A stretch of DNA of 64,000 nt from Castellaniella sp044508625 (GTDB taxonomy: Bacteria > Pseudomonadota > Gammaproteobacteria > Burkholderiales > Burkholderiaceae_B). Of the stretch, positions 1 through 10,429 are shown one piece after another (the first letter of the stretch is position 1; the number at the start of each line of letters is the position of its first letter). Position numbers and translations under genes: made by a program. The DNA is taken from NCBI GenBank assembly GCA_044508625.1, contig JBIQHJ010000008.1, positions 1 to 64,000 of the forward strand, in the 5' to 3' direction. The notes beneath the pieces are model-generated. The model saw only the letters and a program-made list of their open reading frames with translations. It searched no databases and was not told where the DNA came from.

Positions 1-52
1 GCCGCATGCTCCCTTAGCAGGGGAGTACCTTCAACCACTCGGCCACGTCTCC
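1..52 (-). tRNA. tRNA-Ser (GCU anticodon), 3' part outside the window
   Basis: Read on the minus strand from position 52, the sequence gives a serine tRNA 5' half: acceptor GGAGACG, a D arm with GGCCGAGTGGTTGAAGG, and an anticodon loop CTGCTAA with anticodon GCU. The variable arm begins before the window edge cuts it off, so the T arm and 3' end are not visible. It lies 38 bp beyond the lysC stop codon in the same direction. Confidence 0.93.
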
Positions 53-89
53 GGACAAGACCGGCATTCTAACACAGGATCTCTTGGGC

Positions 90-1379
90 TCAGGCCGCGG
101 ATTCGCTGGCTTTGGCCTCGGGCCGGACGGATTCCTGGTCGAGTTCGAAGGCCTTGTGCAGCGCGCGCACGGCGAGTTCCATGTACTTGTCGTTGATCAG
201 CACCGAGGTCTTGATCTCGGAGGTGCTGATCATCTGGATGTTGATGCCTTCCTCGGCGAGCGTGCGGAACATCAGGCTGGCGACGCCGACGTGGCTGCGC
301 ATGCCGATGCCGACGATCGAGACCTTGGCCACCTTGTCGTCGGAGACCACCTCTCCGGCCCCGACGGCGGGGGCGACCTGGTTGCGCAGCAGCTCGAGCG
401 TGCGGGCGAAATCGTTGCGGTTGACCGTGAAGGAGAAGTCGGTCATCCCCTGCGACGAGATGTTCTGCAGGATCATGTCGACGTCGATGTTGGCGGCGGC
501 CACGGGGCCCAGGATCGCATAGGCCACGCCCGGGGTGTCGGGGACGTTGCGCAGGGTGATCTTGGCCTCGTCGCGGCTGAAGGCGATGCCCGAGACAACG
601 GCGGTTTCCATTTTCTGGTCTTCCTCGAAGGTGATGAGTGTGCCCGAGTGCATTTCCTCCTCGACCGGGATCATGGGATCGGTCAGCGAGGACAGCACGC
701 GCAGCGGGACGTGGTATTTGCCGGCGAATTCGACCGAGCGGATCTGCAGGACCTTGGAGCCCAGGGACGCCATCTCGAGCATTTCCTCGAAGGAAATCAC
801 GTTCATGCGCCGGGCCTCGGGGACGACGCGCGGGTCGGTGGTGTAGACCCCGTCGACGTCGGTGAAGATCAGGCATTCGTCGGCCCCCATCGCGGCGGCC
901 ACCGCGACCGCCGAGGTGTCGGAGCCGCCGCGGCCGAGGGTGGTGATGTTGCCCTCGTCGTCGACGCCCTGGAAGCCGGTGACGATGACCACGCGGCCGG
1001 AATCCAGGTCGGCGCGGATGCGCGCGTCGTCGATCGAGTGGATGCGCGCCTTGGTGTAGGCGCTGTCGGTGCGCACCGGCACCTGCCAGCCGGCGTAGCT
1101 GCGCGCGGCCACGCCCTGGCGCATCAGCGCGATGGCGAGCAGGGCGCTGCTCGCCTGCTCGCCGGTGGCCGCCAGCATGTCGAGCTCGCGCGGATCCGGC
1201 TGGGGCGAGATTTCGCGGGCCAGGCCCAGCAGGCGATTGGTCTCGCCGGACATGGCCGAGGGCACGACCACGACCTGGTGGCCGGCGGCGTGCCACTTGG
1301 CGACGCGGCGCGCGACGTTCTGGATGCGTTCGACGGATCCCATCGAGGTGCCGCCGTACTTTTGAACGATGAGAGACAT
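90..1379 (-). CDS. lysC: Aspartate kinase
   Basis: Cytoplasmic aspartokinase of 429 residues. It phosphorylates L-aspartate in the first step of the Lys/Thr/Met/diaminopimelate branch. Visible are the N-terminal signature KYGGTS (residues 7–12), the kinase-fold motif GRGGSDTSA near residue 150, and two C-terminal ACT domains from about residue 265, the usual site of lysine/threonine feedback. The ATG at 1379 (MSLIVQKYGG) is preferred over an in-frame ATG 36 bp upstream because family members start at this motif. It is the last protein gene of the run cysS–glycosylase–accA–tilS–lysC and is followed by tRNA-Ser. I see no lysine riboswitch fold in the 72-bp tilS–lysC gap. Confidence 0.96.
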   Translation of the reverse strand: MSLIVQKYGGTSMGSVERIQNVARRVAKWHAAGHQVVVVPSAMSGETNRLLGLAREISPQPDPRELDMLAATGEQASSALLAIALMRQGVAARSYAGWQVPVRTDSAYTKARIHSIDDARIRADLDSGRVVIVTGFQGVDDEGNITTLGRGGSDTSAVAVAAAMGADECLIFTDVDGVYTTDPRVVPEARRMNVISFEEMLEMASLGSKVLQIRSVEFAGKYHVPLRVLSSLTDPMIPVEEEMHSGTLITFEEDQKMETAVVSGIAFSRDEAKITLRNVPDTPGVAYAILGPVAAANIDVDMILQNISSQGMTDFSFTVNRNDFARTLELLRNQVAPAVGAGEVVSDDKVAKVSIVGIGMRSHVGVASLMFRTLAEEGINIQMISTSEIKTSVLINDKYMELAVRALHKAFELDQESVRPEAKASESAA

Positions 1380-1451
1380 GGTGCGATCGAAAAGGGGTGG
1401 ATGCGGGAGGCGCACGCGCGCCCAAAGCCGGCATGCGCGCCAAAAAACTGT

Positions 1452-2471
1452 TTATTCTACCTGTGTTTTCGGGCGGAGGATGACGCGCCCGCGCACGCAG
1501 GCGATCCAGCGGCCGTCGTGGCGCATGCGCATGTTCCGGTCATGGCCCAGGGCGTGCAGGCCGCGCAGTTGCCGCATGAGCTCGTCCAGGCGGGCGGCGC
1601 TGGGCGCGCGCAGGCCGTGCAGGCCCAGCCAGTGGCGCAGCGCCAGGGCCTGGCGGGCCGGCGGCAGCAGCCGCCAGGCCGCCAGCGAGAATTCCGTGCC
1701 GTCGGCCGAGGGATCCAGCCCGGCCCAGTCCGCGCGGGCGACCTCGTCGACCAGCAGCGCCAGCTCGCGGCCCTGGCGCGCGTGCCGCGCGAGGGTGTCC
1801 CGCCACCCCGGCCAGCGCTCGTCGAGCACGGGCGCGAGGCGCTCGCGCAGGGCGGCCCGGGCGTAGTGCGGATCCGCGTTGCTGGGATCGTCGACGGGCC
1901 ACCAGCCGCTGGCCTCGCCATGGCGGCGGGCACAGCGCAGGATGCGCTCGCGCGGCACATCGAGCCAGGGGCGCAGGTACCGCAGGCCGTCGCGCATGGT
2001 CTCGGGGGCCATGGCCGCCAGCGCCAGCGGGCCGGCGCCGCGCAGCAAACGCAACAGCACCGTCTCGGCCTGGTCGTCGCGATGATGGGCGAGCAGGATC
2101 GTGCCCACGCCCGTCACGGCCGCGAGCTGCGCAAAGGCGCCGTAGCGCGCGTCGCGGGCCGCCGATTCCATGCCGTCGCCGCGGACGGCCACCTCGACGC
2201 GCAGGCTGTGGCAGGAGATCCCGAGCCGCGCGGCCAGGCGATGCGCATGGGCCTGCCACTGGTCGGCATCGGCCTGCAGGCCGTGATGGACGTGGAAGGC
2301 ATGCAGGACGCGGCCCGCCTCGCGGGCGGCGCGCGCCGCATGCAGCGCGAGCATGGCCGAGTCCGCGCCGCCGCTCAGCGCCACCGCGACCGAGGCGCCG
2401 TCGCCGCCGGCCAGCGCCCGGCGCACCGGCTCGAGCAGTTCCGGATCGCAATCAGCCGCTCGGGCGCCCAA
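1452..2471 (-). CDS. tilS: tRNA(Ile)-lysidine synthetase
   Basis: TilS ligates lysine to C34 of the CAU-anticodon isoleucine tRNA so that it reads AUA codons. The PP-loop ATP-binding motif SGGADS lies at residues 33–38, and the tail holds the TilS C-terminal region. No ATG fits: the in-frame ATG much further upstream lies inside accA. The TTG at 2471 follows GGAGGA at a good distance and gives 339 residues. The start is 29 bp after the accA stop, so the two genes are probably co-transcribed. Confidence 0.9.
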   Translation of the reverse strand: MGARAADCDPELLEPVRRALAGGDGASVAVALSGGADSAMLALHAARAAREAGRVLHAFHVHHGLQADADQWQAHAHRLAARLGISCHSLRVEVAVRGDGMESAARDARYGAFAQLAAVTGVGTILLAHHRDDQAETVLLRLLRGAGPLALAAMAPETMRDGLRYLRPWLDVPRERILRCARRHGEASGWWPVDDPSNADPHYARAALRERLAPVLDERWPGWRDTLARHARQGRELALLVDEVARADWAGLDPSADGTEFSLAAWRLLPPARQALALRHWLGLHGLRAPSAARLDELMRQLRGLHALGHDRNMRMRHDGRWIACVRGRVILRPKTQVE

Positions 2472-2500
2472 GACGCCTCCTCCCGCCGTGCCGAGGGGCC

Positions 2501-3466
2501 TCAGGAACGCGTTTCCTGGAAACGCCCGTAGGCCGCGATGCGTTCGTGGCGCAGGCGCAGGAGCTCGTCGGTCTCGAGGCCCGAGACCTGGCGCAGCGCG
2601 TCGGCCAGGGCGCGGTGCAGTTGGCGGGCCATGGTGACCGGGTCGCGGTGGGCGCCGCCCACGGGCTCGTTGACCACCCGGTCGATCAAGCCCAGGTCCT
2701 TGAGGCGCGGCGCCGTGATGGCCAGGGCCTCGGCCGCGGCCGCGGCCTTGTCGGCGCTGCGCCACAGGATCGAGGCGCAGCCCTCGGGCGAGATCACCGA
2801 GTAGGTGGCGTACTGCAGCATCATCACCACGTCGCCCACGGCGATCGCCAGGGCGCCGCCCGACCCGCCCTCGCCGATGATGGTGACGATGATGGGGACC
2901 TTGAGGCCGGCCATGGCGAACAGATTGTGGCCGATGGCCTCGGACTGCCCGCGCTCCTCGGCGCCCACGCCGGGATAGGCGCCCGGGGTGTCGACGAAGG
3001 TGAAGACCGGCAGGCGGAATTTTTCAGCCAGCCGCATCAGGCGCAGGGCCTTGCGGTATCCCTCGGGCAGCGGCATGCCGAAATTGCGCATGGCGCGCTC
3101 TTTGGTGTCGCGGCCCTTTTGATGGCCGATGACCATGCACGGGGTGCCGTTGAAGCGCGCCAGCCCGCCGACGATGGACTGGTCGTCGGCGTACATCCGG
3201 TCGCCGTGCAGCTCGTGGAAATCGGTGAAGAGCTCGCGCACGTAGTCCAGCGTGTAGGGGCGCTGGGGGTGGCGCGCGACCAGGGCGGTCTGCCACGGCG
3301 TGAGCTTGGAATAGATGCTTTTGGCCAGGGACTGGCTCTTTTGCTGCAGCCGGCTGACCTCCTCGGAGATGTCCACCGCCGAGTCCGCCTGCACGAAGCG
3401 CAGTTCCTCGATCTTGTTGTCGAGTTCCGCCAGGGGTTGTTCGAATTCTAGGAAAGTATTTCGCAT
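2501..3466 (-). CDS. accA: Acetyl-CoA carboxylase carboxyltransferase subunit alpha
   Basis: Alpha subunit (321 residues) of the carboxyltransferase that moves the carboxyl group from carboxybiotin to acetyl-CoA, the committed step of fatty-acid synthesis; it pairs with AccD, encoded elsewhere. It is full length: an N-terminal helical segment beginning MRNTFLEFEQPLAEL, then the crotonase-like core with HQKGRDTKER, VDTPGAYPG and GEGGSGGALAI. The ATG at 3466 is chosen over a GTG two codons upstream. It lies 27 bp downstream of the glycosylase gene in the same orientation. Confidence 0.97.
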   Translation of the reverse strand: MRNTFLEFEQPLAELDNKIEELRFVQADSAVDISEEVSRLQQKSQSLAKSIYSKLTPWQTALVARHPQRPYTLDYVRELFTDFHELHGDRMYADDQSIVGGLARFNGTPCMVIGHQKGRDTKERAMRNFGMPLPEGYRKALRLMRLAEKFRLPVFTFVDTPGAYPGVGAEERGQSEAIGHNLFAMAGLKVPIIVTIIGEGGSGGALAIAVGDVVMMLQYATYSVISPEGCASILWRSADKAAAAAEALAITAPRLKDLGLIDRVVNEPVGGAHRDPVTMARQLHRALADALRQVSGLETDELLRLRHERIAAYGRFQETRS

Positions 3467-3493
3467 GAGCACTGTTTTCCAGGGGTATGCAAT

Positions 3494-4147
3494 TCAGTAT
3501 TCGACGGCGCCGGCGTCCATGCTACGCCACAAATACCAACTGGCGACGGTGCGCCACGGCGCCCAGGCCTGCGCAACCTCGCGCGCCTCGAAGCGCGACA
3601 CGGGCTCGCCGCTGAAATAATGGTGGGAGATCGCCTTGAGCAGCGCGGTGTCGTCCAGCGGCAGGACGTCGGGCCGGCCCAGGTTGAAGATCAGGAACAT
3701 CTCGGCCGACCAGCGCCCGACGCCGCGGATCGCGCACAGCTCGGCGATCACCGCCGCGTCGTCCATGCCGTCCCAGCGCCCGGCCCTCTCGCCATGCGCC
3801 TCGAAATATTCAGCCAGGTCCAGCAGGTACTGCGCCTTGCGGCGCGACAGGCCCATGGCGCGCAGCGCCTCCTCGTCGAGGCCGGCGATGCAGGCCGCCG
3901 TCGGCTCGGCGCCGCAGCCCCGCAGCAGGCGCCCCCACAGCTCGCGCCCGAGGGAAGGCGAGATCTGCTGGCCGACCACGATGCGCGCGAGCGTGGCAAA
4001 GGGGCTGCGCCGCGCCGCGATGGATTCGTCGCCGAAGGCCGGGATGAGCTTGCGCAGGATGCGGTCGCGCCGCATCAGGTGCTCGCAGGCGCGGTCCCAG
4101 TAGGCGGGCCGGACGCATTGGGGCAATGGGCGGCTCAGGGCGTCCAT
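3494..4147 (-). CDS. HhH-GPD DNA-3-methyladenine glycosylase (AlkA-like)
   Basis: A base-excision repair glycosylase of 217 residues, shorter than E. coli AlkA (282) because the N-terminal AlkA lobe is absent. The helix-hairpin-helix sits at residues 138–150 (CAIRGVGRWSAEM). The catalytic aspartate is expected at D166 in VLPLDD, aligned with D238 of AlkA. VVGQQIS (58–64) is the usual substrate-pocket helix. The ATG at 4147 lies two bases after the cysS stop, so translation is likely coupled. Substrate range (alkylated adenine or others) cannot be read from the sequence. Confidence 0.9.
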   Translation of the reverse strand: MDALSRPLPQCVRPAYWDRACEHLMRRDRILRKLIPAFGDESIAARRSPFATLARIVVGQQISPSLGRELWGRLLRGCGAEPTAACIAGLDEEALRAMGLSRRKAQYLLDLAEYFEAHGERAGRWDGMDDAAVIAELCAIRGVGRWSAEMFLIFNLGRPDVLPLDDTALLKAISHHYFSGEPVSRFEAREVAQAWAPWRTVASWYLWRSMDAGAVEY

Positions 4148-4149
4148 GC

Positions 4150-5595
<1,446 letters not shown>

Positions 5596-5759
5596 GGTCG
5601 GTCAGGCAGGAACGCGGAAGGCGGCGGGACGGCGGCCGCGAGGCACGGCGCCGGCCGTGCCCGCCACGGGCGTCGCGCGCACGGCAAGGCTAAAATGAGC
5701 TGACAAGTATACCTTCCCCCGACGATTTTCCTCAGTCCCAGACATAGGCCCCCACAGCC

Positions 5760-6455
5760 GTGATTCGACATTGTTTTTCCGTAGTGGCCCTGTGCGCATG
5801 CATGGCGGCCGCGGCCGCCCAAAGCCCATCGGCCCATCTTAACGCGGACGGCGCGACCGTGGCGGACCCCGTCTTCGATCCCAAGACCGGCCAGTTCACC
5901 GAGGCGCCGCCGCCCGAGCGCGGCTGGCAGGCCTTCGCCGACCTGCTGCAGGCGGCCACCCCCGGCGTCAACACCGCGATCCCCCTGACGCCTTCCCAGG
6001 TCGCCCGCCACATCGAGACGATGCTGGACGCGGGACGGGCCGAGGCCGCGCTGGACCTGATCCGCAAGCGCCAGGCCCAGCGCGAGGACGAGGGCAGCCT
6101 GGGCACCGACGTCCAGCTCATGTACCTGCATGGACGCGCCCTGGCCGACCTCGGCCGCCACGACGAGGCGATCGCCATATGGCGCCGCATGACCATCGAT
6201 TTCCCCGAGCTGCCCGAGCCCTGGAACGCCCTGGCCATCGAATACGTCCGCCAGGGCCAGCTCGACCTCGCCCGCGAGGCCTTGCTGACCGCCCTGGTGA
6301 CCGATCCGGATTTCGCGCCGGCCCTCGAAAACCTCGGCCACGTCGAGACCGGCCTCGCGCAAAGGGCCTTCTCCCGGGCGCGGGCGGCGCGAGGCGGCTC
6401 CGCGCCGACACCTCCGGCCGCCGCGCGCACCGCGCCCGCCGATGCGGCACAATAG
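5760..6455 (+). CDS. Exported tetratricopeptide-repeat protein
   Basis: A 231-residue protein with an N-terminal signal-like segment (MIRHCFSVVALCACMAAAAAQ) and two to three TPR helices in the second half (for example GRALADLGRHDEAIAIWRRM, about residues 124–143). It ends in an Ala/Pro-rich tail. TPR proteins serve as protein-interaction scaffolds; the partner is unknown. The start is GTG at 5760, and no in-frame ATG precedes the signal segment. It is conserved next to cyclophilin and lpxH genes in related Alcaligenaceae, as I recall, so an envelope role is plausible but inferred. Confidence 0.8.
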   Translation: MIRHCFSVVALCACMAAAAAQSPSAHLNADGATVADPVFDPKTGQFTEAPPPERGWQAFADLLQAATPGVNTAIPLTPSQVARHIETMLDAGRAEAALDLIRKRQAQREDEGSLGTDVQLMYLHGRALADLGRHDEAIAIWRRMTIDFPELPEPWNALAIEYVRQGQLDLAREALLTALVTDPDFAPALENLGHVETGLAQRAFSRARAARGGSAPTPPAAARTAPADAAQ

Positions 6456-6483
6456 CGGTCCCATGCCCCGGAGGCCCGCCGCG

Positions 6484-7128
6484 ATGATTCCCGTTTCCGC
6501 ATTCCTTCGTATCCTGCCCTCCTGGATACGCGTCCTGTGCCTGGCCTGCGCCGCCGCCCTGATTCCGGGCGCCGCGAGCGTCGCGCAAGGCTCATCCACC
6601 CACGACCAAGGCAAGACCATGAACGACCACCCCCAAGTCAGGCTGCACACCAACAAAGGCGACATGCTGATCGAGCTCGACGCCGAAAAAGCCCCCAAGA
6701 CCGTCGAGAACTTCCTCACCTACGCCAAGGAAGGCTTCTACGACGGCACGATCTTTCATCGCGTCATCAACAACTTCATGATCCAGGGCGGCGGCTTCGA
6801 GGCGGGGATGAAACAGAAACAAACCCATTCGCCCATCGAGAACGAGGCCAACAACGGCCTCAAGAACGACCGCTACACGCTGGCCATGGCCCGCACGGCC
6901 GATCCGCACTCGGCCACCGCGCAATTCTTCATCAACGTCGCCGACAACGATTTCCTCAACTTCACCGCGCCCACCTCCAACGGCTGGGGCTATGCCGTCT
7001 TCGGCAAGGTGATCGAGGGCACCGAGGTGGTCGATGCGATCAAGCAGGTCAAGACCGGCAACAAGGGCTTCCACCAGGACGTCCCGGTCGATGACGTCAT
7101 CATCGAAAGCGCCACCCTGGTTGAATAG
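6484..7128 (+). CDS. ppiB: Cyclophilin-type peptidyl-prolyl isomerase with a signal-like leader
   Basis: Cyclophilin that catalyses cis-trans isomerisation of Xaa-Pro bonds. The core begins at an internal ATG (6619), followed by HTNKGDMLIELDAEKAPKTV. It contains FHRVINNFMIQGGG, the ARTADPHSATAQFFINVAD segment and GWGYAVFGKV, typical of the cytosolic PpiB class. Unusually, the frame continues upstream into a leader with hydrophobic core VLCLACAAALIPGA and a possible cleavage site SVA/QG. GGAGG stands 11 bp before the ATG at 6484. I annotate the long form (214 residues). Starting at 6619 would give a 169-residue cytosolic enzyme. The end overlaps lpxH. Confidence 0.85.
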   Translation: MIPVSAFLRILPSWIRVLCLACAAALIPGAASVAQGSSTHDQGKTMNDHPQVRLHTNKGDMLIELDAEKAPKTVENFLTYAKEGFYDGTIFHRVINNFMIQGGGFEAGMKQKQTHSPIENEANNGLKNDRYTLAMARTADPHSATAQFFINVADNDFLNFTAPTSNGWGYAVFGKVIEGTEVVDAIKQVKTGNKGFHQDVPVDDVIIESATLVE

Positions 7129-7888
7129 GCTCACGCTGCCGGGCACGGTCTGGATCGCCTCGGACATCCACCTGGGCGAACACAATCCACGCACGGCGGC
7201 GGCTTTCCTGCGCTTTCTCGAGCGCGCGCGGCGCGAGGCCGACGCCCTGATCCTCTGCGGCGACATCTTCGAGGCCTGGATCGGCGACGATCATGCCCTG
7301 CGCGACCCGCCCCCCTGGCTGTCCCGGGCCCTCGCGGCCCTGCGCGACACCGCGCGCGAGATCCCGCTGTGGCTGGGGCGCGGCAACCGCGATTTCCTGA
7401 TGGGCGCGGCGCTCGCCCGCAGCCTGGGGGCGCGGCTGCTCGACGATGAGGTCCTGCTGGACACCGCCGCCGGCGCGGCGCTGCTCGCCCACGGCGACCA
7501 ATACTGCACGGACGACACCGGCTACCAGCGCCTGCGGCGCGTGGTGCGGGCGCCCTGGGTGCAGCGCGCGTTCCTCGCCCTGCCGCTGGCCGCGCGCCGG
7601 CGCATCGCCGCCTGGGCGCGCGCGCGCAGCCGCCGGGCGCGCGGCACGAAATCCATGCGGATCATGGACGTCAATCCCCGGGCCATCGAGCGGGCGCTCG
7701 CGGCCTCGGGCAGCGGGGTGCTGATCCACGGCCATACCCACCGGCCGGCGGTGCACGAGCTGGTCGTGGACGGGCGCGCCTGCCGGCGCTTCGTCCTGCC
7801 CGACTGGGACCACGACGGATCGCCCGCGCGCGGCGGCTGGCTGGTCCTGGAGGCCGGCGGCCCCCGCCTGGTGCTCGACGAGTCCTAG
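7121..7888 (+). CDS. lpxH: UDP-2,3-diacylglucosamine diphosphatase
   Basis: LpxH hydrolyses UDP-2,3-diacylglucosamine to lipid X and UMP in lipid A synthesis, at the inner face of the cytoplasmic membrane. Metallophosphoesterase motifs are complete: D15 and H17 (ASDIHLG), D48 (CGDIFEAW), N89 (GRGNRD), the histidine in LLAHGDQY, and IHGHTHRP near the C-terminus. The likely start is the TTG at 7121, which overlaps the last codons of the upstream cyclophilin gene and gives 255 residues; no in-frame ATG lies close to the first conserved strand. Overlap implies translational coupling. Confidence 0.93.
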   Translation: MNRLTLPGTVWIASDIHLGEHNPRTAAAFLRFLERARREADALILCGDIFEAWIGDDHALRDPPPWLSRALAALRDTAREIPLWLGRGNRDFLMGAALARSLGARLLDDEVLLDTAAGAALLAHGDQYCTDDTGYQRLRRVVRAPWVQRAFLALPLAARRRIAAWARARSRRARGTKSMRIMDVNPRAIERALAASGSGVLIHGHTHRPAVHELVVDGRACRRFVLPDWDHDGSPARGGWLVLEAGGPRLVLDES

Positions 7889-7968
7889 CGCCCGGCTGGC
7901 GCCCGGCGCCGCCGCGGCTCGGGGGCCGATAGGCTGGAAGGCCTCGGGGGCTGAAAGGCCTCAGAGGC

Positions 7969-8823
7969 TCAGAGCAGCACCCAGAAGGCCACGATCACGG
8001 CCAGCCCGATGCGATACCAGGCGAAGGGCCGGTAGGTCCGCCGCGCCACGAAGGCGAGCACCGCGCGCACCAGCACCAGGGCGCTGAAGAACGCCCCGAG
8101 AAAGCCCACGACGATCGCCAGGCCCTGCGCATCGTTCAGCGCGGCCCCATGCCTGTACAGATCGTAGACGGCGGCCGCCAGCATCGTCGGCATGGCGAGG
8201 AAGAACGAGAACTCGGTGGCCGTGCGCCGGTCGATGCCGGCCAGCATGCCCCCGATGATGGTGGCGCCCGAGCGCGAGGTGCCCGGCACCATCGCGATCA
8301 CCTGGGCGCAGCCCACGGCCAGGGCCTGCTTCCAACTGATCTGCTCCAGCGCGTGCGCGCTGGCGTGCTGCGAGACCTCGGTCTCGGCCTCGTCGCCCGG
8401 CCGCCTGGCATGGCGCGGCCGGCGCTCGACCCACAGCATGATGAGCCCGCCCAGCGCCAGGGTGATGGCGAACACCCCCGGATGGTGGAACAGCGCCTTG
8501 ACGTAGCGGATGCCCAGGGCGCCGATCACGGCGGCCGGCAGGAAGGCGATCGCGAGGTTCGCCACGAAGCGGCGCTCTTGCGGATCGCCGCGGAAAAAGC
8601 CGCTCACGAGGCGCAGGATGCGCTGGCGGAACACCCACATCACCGCCAGGATGGAGCCCAGTTGGATGACGACCTCGAACACCTTGTCGTTGCCCGAGGA
8701 AAAACCGATCCAGTCGCCCACCAGCAGCAGGTGCGCCGTGCTCGAGACCGGGATGAATTCGGTGAAGCCTTCCACCAGGCCCAGGAACAGGGCCTTCAAC
8801 AAAAACCAAACGCTGTCGTCCAT
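7969..8823 (-). CDS. uppP: Undecaprenyl-diphosphatase
   Basis: Integral membrane phosphatase (BacA/UppP, 284 residues) that recycles undecaprenyl pyrophosphate for peptidoglycan and O-antigen synthesis. Both family signatures are present: EGFTEFIPVSSTAH (18–31) and PGTSRSGATI (180–189). At least seven hydrophobic helices are visible. The insert at about residues 132–160 (RRPRHARRPGDEAETEVSQH) is charged and probably cytoplasmic. The start lies 9 bp after the TerC-CBS stop codon, with AGGA upstream, giving a suhB–terC–uppP transcription unit. Confidence 0.95.
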   Translation of the reverse strand: MDDSVWFLLKALFLGLVEGFTEFIPVSSTAHLLLVGDWIGFSSGNDKVFEVVIQLGSILAVMWVFRQRILRLVSGFFRGDPQERRFVANLAIAFLPAAVIGALGIRYVKALFHHPGVFAITLALGGLIMLWVERRPRHARRPGDEAETEVSQHASAHALEQISWKQALAVGCAQVIAMVPGTSRSGATIIGGMLAGIDRRTATEFSFFLAMPTMLAAAVYDLYRHGAALNDAQGLAIVVGFLGAFFSALVLVRAVLAFVARRTYRPFAWYRIGLAVIVAFWVLL

Positions 8824-8832
8824 TGAAGGTTC

Positions 8833-10419
8833 CTAACTCGCCGATTCGGTGCCGGCATCGGGATCGGGAGGTTCGATCCGCTCGATCTGGACGGTCGCGA
8901 TGCGCCGTCCGTCCATCTGGACCACCGTGAAGCGGAAGGCCGGCACGTCCTCATGCACGAGCTCGCAGGAATCCCCCACCGCCGGCAGGCGGCCGAAGCG
9001 CTCGAGCAGATAGCCCGCGATCGTGGCGTATTCCTCGTCGTCGTCCACCAGGCCGTCGGTGTGCAGCACCTGCTCGAGATGGTGCAGGTCGGCCGCGCCG
9101 TCGACGCGCCAGCGCCCATTGCCCTGGTCGATGATGTCGGGGATCTCGTCCTCGTCGGGAAACTCGCCCGCGATCGCCTCGAAGATGTCGATCGGCGTGA
9201 CCACCCCGACGATGGAGCCGAACTCGTCGGCCACCAGCACGAGCAGGCCGTGCGAGCGCTTGAGCGTGTCCATGAGCTGCAGGATCTCGATCGACTCGTG
9301 CACGATGATGGGCTCGCGCAGGCGCGTCTCGCGGATGCTGCCGTGGACCAGCAGGTCGGTGATCAATTCCTTGGCGCGGCCGATCCCCACGACCTCGTCG
9401 AGCGAGCCGCGGCAGACCGGGAAGAAGCTGTGGGGCTCCCGGGTGATCTGCTCGCGCAGCTCGGCCGGATCGGCCTCGAGGTTGATCCACGAGACGTCCG
9501 TGCGCGGCGTCATCACCGAATGCACGTTGCGGTCGCTGAGGGTCAGCACGCCGCTCACCATGTTGCGCTCCTCGTCGCCGAAGGCCTCGATCGGCGCCTG
9601 CTCGGCCATGCCGGGCTCGAACTCGGGGCCCGCCACCACGGGGCGGTGGCCCAGCAGCATCATGACCGCCTCGGCGGTGCGCTCGCGCATCGGCCGGCGC
9701 GACTCGGCGCGGCGCAGGTTGCGGCGCGCGAGCTGGTTCAGCGACTCGACGATGACCGAGAAGGCGATGGCCGCGTACAGGTAGCCCTTGGGCACGGCGA
9801 AGCTGAAGCCCTCGGCCAGCAGCGAGAAGCCGATCATCAGCAGGAAGCCCAGGCAGAGGATGACCACGGTCTGGTGGGCGTTGACGAACTGGGTGAGCGG
9901 CTTGGACGCCACCAGCATGATGGCCATCGCGACGATGACGGCGATCATCATGACGGCCAGGTGATCGACCATGCCGACGGCCGTGATGACCGAGTCGATC
10001 GAGAACACGGCGTCCAGGATCACGATCTGCGTGACGACCACCCAGAAGCCGGCGTGCAGGCGCGAGCCCGAGGCGCGCGCCGTGTGCCCCTCGACGCGGT
10101 CATGCAGCTCGAAGGTGCCCTTGGTCAGCAGGAACAGGCCCCCGCCGATCAGGATCAGGTCGCGGCCCGAGAACGCGAACCCGCCGAACGACAGGATGGG
10201 GTCGGTGAGCTTGACCAGCCAGGACATGAGCGTGAGCAGCAGCAGGCGCATGGCCAGCGCGAGGCTCAGGCCCAGCACCCGCGCGCGGTCGCGCAGCTTG
10301 GGCGGCAGCTTGTCGACCAGGATGGCGATGAAGACGAGGTTGTCGATCCCGAGGACGATCTCGAGAACGATCAGGGTGAACAGGCCGACCCATGCGGAGG
10401 GCTCCAGCAGCCATTCCAT
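8833..10419 (-). CDS. TerC-family membrane protein with CBS pair and CorC/HlyC domain
   Basis: A 528-residue protein in three parts. Residues 1–230 are a TerC integral membrane domain (about seven helices; LEIVLGIDNLVFIAIL, and VILDAVFSIDSVITAVGM carrying the acidic metal-contact residues). A CBS pair follows at about 290–410 (VMTPRTDVSWINLE, VVGVVTPIDIFEAIAG). The C-terminal CorC_HlyC transporter-associated domain covers about 425–515. This matches YoaE/YegH-type proteins. TerC relatives are linked to manganese or other divalent-cation export, so metal-ion transport gated by adenine nucleotides is inferred. It lies between suhB and uppP. Confidence 0.9.
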   Translation of the reverse strand: MEWLLEPSAWVGLFTLIVLEIVLGIDNLVFIAILVDKLPPKLRDRARVLGLSLALAMRLLLLTLMSWLVKLTDPILSFGGFAFSGRDLILIGGGLFLLTKGTFELHDRVEGHTARASGSRLHAGFWVVVTQIVILDAVFSIDSVITAVGMVDHLAVMMIAVIVAMAIMLVASKPLTQFVNAHQTVVILCLGFLLMIGFSLLAEGFSFAVPKGYLYAAIAFSVIVESLNQLARRNLRRAESRRPMRERTAEAVMMLLGHRPVVAGPEFEPGMAEQAPIEAFGDEERNMVSGVLTLSDRNVHSVMTPRTDVSWINLEADPAELREQITREPHSFFPVCRGSLDEVVGIGRAKELITDLLVHGSIRETRLREPIIVHESIEILQLMDTLKRSHGLLVLVADEFGSIVGVVTPIDIFEAIAGEFPDEDEIPDIIDQGNGRWRVDGAADLHHLEQVLHTDGLVDDDEEYATIAGYLLERFGRLPAVGDSCELVHEDVPAFRFTVVQMDGRRIATVQIERIEPPDPDAGTESAS

Positions 10420-10429
10420 CAGCGGGTCC

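Noticed and set aside
1380..1451. Lysine riboswitch before lysC
   Set aside because: The gap to tilS is only 72 bp and shows no L-box elements. The gene sits inside an operon.
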